A stretch of 64,000 nt of DNA, from assembly GCA_003342815.1 (NCBI GenBank), contig PTEX01000003.1:1138435-1202434 (forward strand), in the 5' to 3' direction. Positions 12,962-23,067 of the stretch are shown here, in pieces. The notes beneath the pieces were generated by a model that worked only from the letters and a program-made list of their open reading frames with translations, had not been told where the DNA came from and made no database searches. Source of the DNA: Eudromia elegans (Eukaryota > Chordata > Aves > Tinamiformes > Tinamidae). The position numbers and the translations under genes were made by a program. Position 1 is the stretch's first letter. Each line of letters starts with the position of its first letter.

Positions 12962-14262
12962 TCCCTAAGGAGGTAGCATACTTTCTTGGATGGAGGGAAT
13001 GAAGAGTGGTAAAAAAGGAGCTTGAAGTCCTAGTAAAATGTAGTTTAAAAATAATTTGTGCTGAACAGCTAAAAATTTCACACAGATTTTCAAGTGTTTG
13101 GTGGTCGGTCACCTATATATATGAGGCATTTCCTACAAAATGAAGTTTAAGGGTTACATTTAAAATGTAATCATTAAATGTGACCATATCTCTTGATGCA
13201 GGATATTTGCACCGCTACTGCCTGTGGACCTTGCCTCATGGATGCACCTTTTGCTTCTGTACTGTCCTAGGTTTTCTGAAAAGAAAGCAGATAAGCTCTC
13301 TATTCATAAGTTGCACCAGGAACCTGCTGAATTCCCAGATATGTATTCCATCCATTTTTTAGAGACAGTTTTAAAATCCAGTTTACTATATATATTACAG
13401 CATGCTTGAAATCAGAATCTTTGCACTATTGGCCCATGCAGTCCTGCAATTAAATTCCTTACCAACAAAGTCTTCACATTTTAAATAGGAAAGCTGGGCA
13501 AATGGACATTAGCTCATTCTTTACCTTAAAAAGAAAGCTCCAAAGAGACTTTATTTTTTTTCATTACCACTGGAGATGGCGGTGGTAGAGTCAAAAAGTT
13601 CTTTCTTGAGGTCTGAACAAGGATGGTCTGTGACAGATCCCAGGAAAGTCCTGTCACTCACATTCCAATCTTCTAATATTCTTAACTATCCTTTTTTTGT
13701 TGTTTTCTTTTGTTTTATTTTTCTCCTCTCTGGGAAAGCCTAAATGCCACCAATTGTTGCAGAAGTAAAGCAAAGCAGATCTTACAGGTATGTTGGACTG
13801 TCCTAGGCAGAATACTCCACACTGACCTTAGTCTGGGTCTGCCTAATGGGCAGCTGAAGGAGGCAGCAACCCAAAACACAAGTGATACGTTGCCCATCTC
13901 TGTACTACTGGCTGGAAGAGCAAGAAATGAGGAATTAATGTGCTCAGAGTATTAGATTCCAATGGAAAGTTGCAGCAGAATGTGGAAATTTCAACACTCT
14001 GTGCTCTGCTAAGGACGCTGTCTTCCTTAGTGCCTCCTAGTTTCCTCCTGGCCAGAAGAAATCAGTACGTTTGCTATGAGGAGCAGTGGAGGTGGAGGTT
14101 GTCATGACAGGGAGTTTAGTGCCCCAGGTTGCTGGAATGAAGTTGCTAGTTCTGCTCCTCTACAACAGGTTTTATCTCCTCCTACAGGAAGACACAGCTA
14201 GAGCAAGACAGAGTTTTCATCTACATTATATAAATATATTATAAAATGTGGAAGCAAATATT

Positions 14263-14285
14263 TATATATATATATATATATATAT
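14263..14285. repeat. (TA)n microsatellite
   Basis: About eleven uninterrupted TA units, preceded by further AT-rich sequence from about 14224. Confidence 0.95.
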
Positions 14286-16372
14286 CTCCAAGCTGTAGTC
14301 TTCTAAAATAGCAGCCCAGTGAGTTTCATCACCCCTTTAGTGTCTACAGCAGCTTGTCTAGAAAGCTTTGTCTGTTACGGGGATTTAGAGGTTAATAGGA
14401 TGGCCAGTGTGTGTGTACTGGCTCTGGACATACAGATTAAGTGTGAGGAAATCATGTCTCTCCCTTAATTTTTATTCTTTCAGCCCTAGATCTGTGATGA
14501 ATAAGGAATTGGGGGGAATGAAACAAAAAGTCTGGTGTTTCACCGTCAGCTGGCTGGGTTTCTGTGGCGCAGACCAGTCAACGGTGACAGGACCGTAGAT
14601 AATGACGGAGGGTTTATTATTGACAGAGCTTTTGTCTCTACCCTTTTGACCTGGACAGTTGTGAATAAATAAGTAAGATGTGAACACGGTGAGAAATAAC
14701 AAAACGCTTTTCTGAATTTCAAGAGCCTTGCATGCTGTTTCTGAAGAAAATGTCCTAGCTGCCAGAATTTCCAGGAGTCCTATATATCCCCTGCAATGCA
14801 ATTATGCAGGCTCAGTAGAAAAGTATTCTGCACATTTGGAGCTAAAGGACAATATAATAAATGACTGCAGTGAACTTCATTGCTATTGCATCAGATTGCA
14901 TCTGAATCCACTACTAGTGGGTTTTCTGGTGCTGGAAAGCTGCCCTTCAGGATCTCCTTGTCCTCCTGCTCACCTCTCGTCGACACTGCAACACTGCTTC
15001 AGGTCTGAGGTATATTAGAAGCAGCTGTTTTGCAACAAAAAAACCAACCCCTTTGGCTATTAGCCATCATCACTTTCTTCCCCATGAAAAAAAGCCAGGT
15101 GCCTGTCTGCAGAAGAACAAACTTCATCAAATGGTGGAACTTTTTATAAATGAGAAGTTCAATCTTGAGCCAAACGTGGTTTCAGGAAAACCTGCTATCG
15201 GCAGAGAATGATTTGCTCTGGGAAACGGTGCTAATTCCTGCACTTCATGATATAGCTTGTAACTCTAAAATCTCTGAATACTGCCAGAGAAATATTTCAG
15301 TGTTACTGTACACTTGGTGCACATTTTGCTTTTAAAACTATACTCAAATATTTCTGCAAGTCTGACAGGAATATGTTGAAAGCATCATTTACAATTAATA
15401 GGCAATGTCACATAAAGTGCAAAACTGTTTGGCACAAGTGAAAATGTAAATGTAAAATAACTGAGTCGAGTCATTAAAGACATTTTTTTACTATGTTGAA
15501 AGAGGGGGAAGGAGACACAGAGCTTCTCAGGAGCAGTGATTCTGACCCATCGATCTCAGCAGCTACAGGGAACAGAAAATTCAAGACAGTCTCCTCAGCT
15601 ACACATATGCCAGTATTGCTCATTTGCAGAACATGGGTCGATAGATACAAAGGGTATTTAGACATCGAGACCATAATTTTCCACCTATCTTCTCAATCTC
15701 ACTTTTACTTTTTCATTAATTAAGAGATGAAGAAATGGTTTAAAAAAACTAAAAGTAATGGGATGTCTTGCTTTGACTATCAAAATGGTACAATGTCTTT
15801 CCTTACTCAAAGGTACCCCTCTGTCAAAACGTATAATTCAAACATTCTTTTTTTTACCATAAAAATCTATTTTAATTTATATTACTGAACAAGGGTACCT
15901 GAATATACTAATGCAGCTTTTATGAATATGCACAAATCTGTACAACTTAATATAGATTTAAATTAATAAATAAATGTAAGCTTTTATAGTAGATTGCAAA
16001 TAAATATAGTATTAGCAAAGTTGACTAGAATGCTTTATAAAGTATCTTCGTAAATAGAAAAAAGATATTATATTTTCTCAGTTTCTTCTTTTTCTTCTCA
16101 GTTCAAAAGTTCTTCATGTGAACTTGCAGAGCTTTGCAAAGATCTGGCATTCTTAACCTGTTAGTTAATCACTTAGTTTAAAAGTGTGAGCATATGATGG
16201 TATTGACAAGGTTTACGAGACAAGTCATATGCCAAGTCTTATTTGGGAGACTTATGGTTTTAAAATAACCATGTGATTTGGGGCAAGGGAAAGAGAGATC
16301 TAGAATGACTTGTTGACTACTTGGAATAGGCACTATTAAGATTAAAGTACCTAGAAAAGAGTAGAAGTATAC

Positions 16373-16440
16373 ACATACACACACACATACATATATAGAC
16401 AAATATTATATACACATACATATGCATATGTATGTGCAAC
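16373..16440. repeat. CA/TA-rich microsatellite with palindromic end
   Basis: CACATA and ACAC units are followed by TATATA and CACATACATATG. The right part, 16413-16436, is a perfect palindrome (arms CACATACATATG and CATATGTATGTG) able to form a hairpin or cruciform. Confidence 0.9.
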
Positions 16441-19400
16441 TCACACCTACTAAATGGTATTAGGTAAGTTAAGCCAAAAGAAATCTGTTAAGAATTTACA
16501 ACAGCAGCATTCCAGCTGCCACTGTGTAAGAAAAACAAAGCAGCTCAGTTGTAGCATTGGAAAACTGCAAAAAATAAGACTTGGCACGTAGTGAGGAATG
16601 AGTTAGAGTGCACTCGAGTGCTCTGAAAGTCACGAGCTGAGATCCTGCCCTCCAACTCAAAGTCCTCCCGTGGAGGTCATGAGTGCACCAGATGAAACAA
16701 CTGATCTGGAACTGTGACTAAAGATTAACTTTATCCAACAAAAGATAAAAAAGAAAAAAGAATTGGGCAATATATCAACATATCACATTGGCCGCATTTC
16801 CTTTCAGCCCTGTCCAGCTTTCAACAAAATTAGAGTTCAGCCTATTTGTTAGATCTTTGTACTATATGTTACAAGTAGTTTACTATTTTAGATTTCATGC
16901 TTTTCTCTCTTCCTGGCCAATGGGAAGGTGGGATGTATATGCAGGTCAGCTGAAGGGCTTTCTATCTCAACCTAGTTAAAAATCAGAGATACTACGGTTT
17001 TTGTACATAATGTGAAAGGGTAATTGGAAGAGTGTAAAGTAAAAGGGTAACAGTTGTGGTCTTTCTATGATTAGATAGTTTTTAAAAATTAATTGAATGC
17101 TTTTTACAAATATTTTAGCCTATAAATTAATTTGTCCACTGAACTTTAAACTCAGAGTCTTCTTGTGGATTGATTATAATGTTTTATAAAGTGTATACAT
17201 GTGTATAAAGCATTTATTTTTGAAAGAGCTTTTAGTGGTAGAATTTTCCTCCAGGTGTCAAGAAGCAGATCCTTCTCCTTAGTCTTCAAGAGCTAAATCC
17301 AAAGGTAATGAAAGAGCTGCCAAGAGCAGCTTTAGGTGTCTAATGTCTAGACTGGAGGGAAAGATCAGATTTTCTTTTGTGATGTGACATGCATACAGAC
17401 TCGGATCCTCTCCTATCTCTTGATGCCATTCAACCTGGTTAGGTAACTACAGATGCTTATCTAGCATCTGTGCACTAGAAATCCCACAGTAAAATAATGC
17501 TAATATAGTGATTCTTATGCCACTGCTGGGACCAGCATTACAGTTATAGATAGGATATGTACTTGTGCTTGCTGTCTAGATCTGCATTGCCACAGTAAGA
17601 TATAAGCTGCTTTAGTTAACAGTAAGGAAGGAACAAAAGCAGTCTTAACACCTGTGTTATTAACATATTCTAGGTGCTCATCTAAGCATTATGCCTCACA
17701 GTGTAGCTCGCAGGCTGAATCAGGTCACGCAGCTTTTTTCAAATTGGAGTTACTTCTTTGGATTGTATTAACAAACCAACAGGCTTGTGTGACATTTCCA
17801 GAAATGTCTCAAACTAAGAAAAAAATGTCAGCAGCAGTTCACGCAGCATATGACAGAAGTGCTATTACTGCCTGTGAAAGGACAGAGTGTGTGACGAGAA
17901 CTCACAATTTAATCTGAACACAATTGAACATAAGATACTTGTGAGAACAGCTAACACACAGTATCTGAAACATGTAAGAAACACAGTCCAGATTCAATAA
18001 AAGGTAGGAAAAAATATTGTTAGAGTAAGCACATGAATTTCTTTTAACTGAGCTAAATGAATTTGTGGGATGTTTTTCTTAAAAACTTCCAGTGTACAAA
18101 TCCCTTTCTCCTACTGGGAATCCAGTTCATCTGTTTAGACTCTGCCCCAAAGAACTTACAAACTGCCTACACACATACAGTCCCAAAGGGATAAAGCATG
18201 GAAAAAAAGAGTATTGTTTTATTCCAAATGTCTCCAGCAGTTCCAAGAAACTAATCGGGATCCTAGAGGCAGCACAGTGCTAATATGCTACAAAATGAGT
18301 GTGGCTGCCAGACCGTGGTGGCAGCAACACTGTCACCAGCTCCAGACACACCCCACTGCTACCCCAGCTCTATTTGGACTGTTCTCTGGAGCACAACGTA
18401 CACCGTGTCCTGTTTGTACAGTCCTTAGCATAACGGGACTCTATTCCAGACTGGCCTCTAGCACAGCAGTACTATTTATAATTGCCAGGGGAAACAAATG
18501 ATCATATAACATATTTGATGTATTTTCTCCAGCAGGCAACAGCAATACTAATATGTACACCAGCACAGTGCAAGCAAATGCTGATGTCTGATATATATTT
18601 TTAACACAATGGCCTTGATCCAGACATTTTTGGCACCATCTTCTATTACTTTTCGTCATTTTGCAGTGAAGTTATGTAGGGTACTTTAGATTGAGATAGC
18701 CAGGGTCTGCTATTAAAAATAATGTTGAATAATAATCTAGCTTGTTAACACCATTTACACAACTGCTGTGCAAACAACTGGGTTTTTTTGCTAAAAAAAA
18801 AGAAAACATCAGAATAAATGAAATGAACCATTCTTTTCCCAGTCTTCATATGTTATCATGTAAAAGAAATACAAATCTGACAGAGAAATCTACTTTCTCT
18901 GACACCTGCTTTAAGATCATAAATAAATAATTTGGGAAAAAAACAGTATATTAAAATTAGAATACTCAGAACTCTACTTATGTCCCTTTTATGATATATA
19001 ATTTGAGTTCTGCTGCAAAAACAGTTGAAGTAAATTTATCTAGAGTAGAGGTCTCACCAGATATGAAAATGCATTACTGAGAATACCAACATCTCTTATA
19101 ACTTCAGCTCAGGGAGGTAGGGCAGAAAGTAAAAAGATGTATGAAGAAAAGTTATTGTTACTTTATATTGTTACTTCACGTAGCTGAGATCTTGAATTTA
19201 CTCAGTCTCATTGTGTATTACAGCGGTGCTTAGAGGTCCCAACCAGGACTCAGCACAGAGAGACACAGTGTAAGATTGTCTGCAAGACTGTCAAAGTAGA
19301 GAGAAAGGAATGAGCTGGGGAGAAGCTCTGCGATGGCTTGTAGAACTGCTCCTGAATCTGTGGTGGCATTTGCTAACAGCATAGGCTAGTAGGACAAACA

Positions 19401-21682
19401 AAACAAAGAGAGAACTGATGGGGAACGGGCTTGAAGGGGAAAAAAAAAAAAAAAAGAAGAGTAAATACCCAGGGAAGAAAGAGCACGTGGCAAGCAGTGA
19501 AGTGAAGCTGAGGTGACTGTAACAGCCGATCACAAAAAAGAAAACAGTGTTGAAAGTAAAACTGCTACAAGGAAAAACAGTCAGCATTGGCGGCTCTCCG
19601 ATAATTCTTGCTGAAATTATTCTTGCTTCAGTATCTTTGTATGCCAGTCTTGAGCTTCAGGCGGGCAAACTGCCTGTTGTGATGGTCTTGGCTGATCCAA
19701 GGTAAATCATGTGTGTGATTTCAGGATGTTTTATCTTCACCTCTTGATGTATAAAAGAGTGATGGTGTCAACCGCTGTGCCAGCTTAAAAATTACTTATA
19801 TTGATAAACTTTTATTAGTCATTTTCAGATAAGAGTAAAAAAATATATATATGCAGTCATGATTAGAATTTTATGTATATAAGGTTATGCCTGTGATTTA
19901 CTAGGCACTTTCCAGGCATACGGGAAAGGATAGTCTTTTCCGCAAACATCAGAGAGATTAGGATAGAGACAGCTGTAGGTAGAGGCCAATAAAGGGAGCA
20001 GCAAAAAAAAGGAGTACGGCTTTTTAGTCAGATAGCTGTGCCAGGAAAGAATTCTTTTCAGATATTTCAAAGTTCATAGATGTGGTGAACCCGATAAGAG
20101 GGCTACATGGGAAGATGTTGTCTGACATCCTGAGCGCCTTATCTGAACTACTAGCACATTCTCTTCCCTGGACTTACAAGCTCCATTTCTCTCCCATGCA
20201 GCCACGTTGCTCCTGCAGAGGCCATTTCTCTAGATCACTACTTCCTTATCTCACCCTTTGCCTGCCAGGCTCATTTAGTACCTAGGCGGGACTCCTCTGC
20301 ATATCATCCTTCGTGACCCATCAAAACTCTCCGTGCAGTCCTAGTTAGAGGGCTGCATCGCTGCTATCTTCTTCTTGTCTCTCAAACATCTCCTTTACGA
20401 TGCTTGCTCAGGCTCCTCTCAGAAACATCGCTGTGGGCAGACAGCTGATAGTTTGAAACAAGCACCTATCAAACTGACCCATACTCTGGGCTCGTCCCTT
20501 AAGCAAAGATTGTTTCCTTGCCATGCAGGCTGAAATTGGAGTGCTATGAAGATGCTATGGATGCAGAAGAATGAGTGAAACCTGGCTTTGGTCACAGGGG
20601 GAGCAGCAAAGGGCAGGCGAATATGGATAGGAAAGCCCAGATGCCTGGGTGCGACTCAGCCTGGGAGAATCGACCTGGGTCCTTTTGCTTTCAGCTGCAG
20701 CTTGGCCCATGAGCTCCCACAGCTGGGAGCAGCCTCAGGGTCTGTTTTGCTGCCCACGCAGCACAGTGGAAGAGAAAGGGGCTTCTTGAGGAAATCATAA
20801 ATCTCTAACCTTTTGGCCATGTTGTCTGAGCACCAAGGGCTCAGAGGAGCGTGACTGTGTTTCTCCAAGTGTGTGTTGTCCCTGTCAGTTCTGCTTTCTT
20901 TGCATTTACATCAGTCAACTACTCTCAATAAAAACTAAATTGATTGTAGCTTGTGTCTTGCTAACTACTCTTTAAGATAACATTTTTTGACAAAAGAAAT
21001 TCGATGTCTTCTTCCCAAACCTGGTTGTTTGGCCTTGAAGAAATCTTTGAGATCAGTGGATGTGATGCTCACAGCTGATGCTTTGCACTCTGCTGCCATC
21101 AGTGATGAATCTGGGTACAAGGTAAACAGTGGCCACTTGTTTGCCTGAGTGATTGAAAGCAGCTCTGCCAACAGAAATATGTTTGGGTTGTTTGCAAAAG
21201 CTTTAATCTGAAATGATAATTAAGGCTCTCTTCTTTGTACTGCATCTAAAATCTATGGAAAGGGAACCACATCAATATCACACCTCTCAATAATGTAAAG
21301 TTGTGTGGTAGAAACTGGAAGGACAAAAATTACTTTGGGAGGAGTGGAGGAAGGTGAGGGTTCACGTGCTGACTTGTTTCTGTAATGTGGACCTACCTCT
21401 ACCGGATGTGGCAGACCTGAGCAAGCTCCAGGGAGGACCGGCACGGAGCAAGGACAGCCGTAATTACTGTGGGAGGGTTCGAGGTCCCCGCGCGTTCATC
21501 GGTGCTGCCTGGTGTCTGCTCAGAAAGGAGCCGTGTCTTCCTCCCTGCCTGCAGATCAGGCTTCCTAAGAGTCTCTGCAGGGTCCCCTTGCTAATAACTA
21601 ACAACGGAAAGAGCAACGGGAGGCACTGAATAGAAAAGAGAGGATCTGAGAGTTTCAGTGAGAAAATTGTTCAGTGTTGTAA

Positions 21683-21744
21683 GTAGAAAGAAAAAAAAGA
21701 GAGAGAAAAAGAAAAAAAAAAGACAAAAAAGATTAAAAAAAAAA
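21683..21744 (+). repeat. A-rich purine tract
   Basis: Over 90 percent purine, mainly A with interspersed G, ending in a run of ten A before ATGG. It could be a degenerate poly(A) of an old retrocopy or just low complexity; no parent sequence was recognised on its left. Confidence 0.7.
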
Positions 21745-22125
21745 TGGTTGGTTGTTGTCGACGAAGGTACTACTACACTTTATGTTTTTGTATAACCCTG
21801 TAAGATTGTGCTTCCTCCTCTCATAAAGAGTGAATTTCCCATGCATTCCCACAGCCTCTGAGAAGTCAACAGTCATGTGAGTGTCCACAGGTCCAAAATA
21901 CCAATGGACAAATTCATCAAGAACGAGTCCGTCGAGGCTTACTGAACTCAATGATACCGTGGCCAATTCAGCGAGGTCCTGAGCCACAACCCCCAGCGCA
22001 TGGCGGGTGCTCACACGCGCCTGGTTTGCAGTCTTTCTCTGGCAGTTACTGTCGGTGCTTGATCTTCATCACGATACTCATCCAACAAACACCCCCTCCT
22101 CCACCCCACAGAGGCCCTAAATATC

Positions 22126-22144
22126 TTTTTTTTTTTTTTTTTTT
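22126..22144. repeat. Poly(T) tract
   Basis: Nineteen consecutive T just outside the LRP12 CpG island. A second run of 17 T lies at 22462-22478 inside the island, an odd AT interruption in GC-rich DNA. Confidence 0.9.
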
Positions 22145-22669
22145 CCTAAGCAATGGCATTCACTTTTTCAGGTTACTCAGTTGATCCTGCAGAAGAGAGA
22201 AGGCTCCGGGCACACGAACGCCCAGGCCCAAGCAGGAGACGCAGCAGAACCCCGGCTGAACACAGTCGCCGTGTCGTGAATCCTGCTCGGCCTCGCTACC
22301 GAGCAGACAGCCGAGAGCGCGAGGCCTGAGCGGGGAGCGACGCTGCTGAGCGGAGCGAGGACACCGTCTGCGAGCAGCTCTGAGCACAGGCAGGGAAGTG
22401 GCACAAGTGTCACAAGGAAGCGGTGGGGCCCACGCTTTATATTTATGTTGTTTTCTTCTCCTTTTTTTTTTTTTTTTTCCTCCCCCTTGAGGGCTCATGG
22501 CCCCGTCCCCCGGCTCCCGCCAGCTCCCTCAGGCCAAGGCGAGGACAGGGCACCAGCCCGCTCGGCGCTGGCGTCAGAAGTGGACGCGCCCGCCCCTCCG
22601 CTCCTGGCGTGCCCCCAGCCGGGCTGGACCGGGCCGGGCCCGGCCTCGGGGAAGGGGGCGGCCGCGGGG

Positions 22670-22839
22670 NNNNNNNNNNNNNNNNNNNNNNNNNNNNNNN
22701 NNNNNNNNNNNNNNNNNNNNNNNNNNNNNNNNNNNNNNNNNNNNNNNNNNNNNNNNNNNNNNNNNNNNNNNNNNNNNNNNNNNNNNNNNNNNNNNNNNNN
22801 NNNNNNNNNNNNNNNNNNNNNNNNNNNNNNNNNNNNNNN
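22670..22839. other. Assembly gap (170 N) in the LRP12 5'UTR/promoter
   Basis: A run of unknown bases flanked on the left by a G/C-only stretch ending GCCGCGGGG and on the right by GGATGAGGCGGGCGCGCG. The true length is unknown because gap sizes can be estimates. It most likely reflects GC-rich or repetitive sequence that failed to sequence. It ends 149 bases before the LRP12 start codon. Confidence 0.99.
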
Positions 22840-22841
22840 GG

Positions 22842-22868
22842 ATGAGGCGGGCGCGCGCGGGCCGCTAG
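22842..22868 (+). other. Short upstream open reading frame in LRP12 leader
   Basis: An ATG at 22842 is followed by seven codons (MRRARAGR) and a TAG at 22866-22868. It is in the same frame as the LRP12 start at 22989, so the TAG also rules out an N-terminally extended protein starting within the visible leader. If transcription starts inside or upstream of the gap, this would be a small upstream ORF able to dampen translation. Its arginine content simply mirrors the GC-rich sequence. Whether it is transcribed is not known. Confidence 0.5.
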
Positions 22869-22925
22869 CGCTCCCCGAGGCGCCAGCTCCGCGGGCCGCG
22901 GCGCGGACGGCCCCTCCGGCCCCCT

Positions 22926-22949
22926 CGGCGGCGGCTCCCCCGGCGGCGG
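22926..22949 (+). repeat. Two short CGG triplet runs in LRP12 5'UTR
   Basis: Three CGG units at 22926-22934 and three more at 22941-22949, separated by CTCCCC, lie 40-63 bases upstream of the LRP12 start codon. They are short and interrupted, hence probably stable. They matter because the human LRP12 leader carries a CGG repeat that expands in disease. The longer repeat, if present in this species, could lie in the neighbouring gap. Confidence 0.7.
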
Positions 22950-22988
22950 CAGGTCCGGCGCCTCGTCGCCTCCCTGCGGGCGGGTGTT

Positions 22989-23067
22989 ATGGCCCCTTGG
23001 GCGGGCGCAGGAGGCTCCCCGGCTTGGAGGTCAGCGCAGCTCCTGCTCCTCGTCGTCTCCTGCTGCG
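22989..23067 (+). CDS. LRP12: LRP12 coding exon 1: start codon and signal peptide
   Basis: This exon encodes 26 residues plus the first base of codon 27. It begins [16 protein letters not shown] and continues with a leucine/valine-rich hydrophobic core ending SCC, a typical cleavable signal peptide. Human LRP12 exon 1 has the same length and a similar SPxWRSA-LLLL pattern. The start is well supported: the context has G at -3 and G at +4, an in-frame TAG lies upstream at 22866-22868, and no in-frame ATG lies between. The donor is GTAGGT at 23068, leaving phase 1. A long open frame runs on past the donor to 23717, but it is GC-rich intronic sequence with no match to LRP12 and is not coding. The signal peptide is more diverged from human than the later exons, as is usual. 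Confidence 0.93.

Larger units (their letters stand above)
7061..22199. other. Intergenic, upstream flank of LRP12, no gene seen
   Basis: About 15 kb of mostly AT-rich unique sequence without a convincing exon, RNA gene or large repeat. It contains microsatellites at 12909-12961, 14263-14285 and 16373-16440, a 24-base perfect palindrome at 16413-16436, CpG-rich patches at 9270-9560 and 9765-9880, and an A/purine-rich tract at 21683-21744. Many short open frames occur, but none shows a domain, homology I recognise, or splice structure. In human the corresponding side is a long gene desert facing ZFPM2, so regulatory sequence is plausible. Confidence 0.6.

Noticed and set aside
21470-21490. GGTTCGAGGTCCCCG resembling a tRNA B box
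   Set aside because: No matching A box or cloverleaf could be drawn upstream.
21733-22014. Antisense open frame of about 90 codons beside the A-rich tract at the CpG-island edge; considered as a possible ancient retroviral or retrocopy relic
   Set aside because: Similarity to any known family was too faint to support, no terminal repeats were seen, and the length is compatible with chance.
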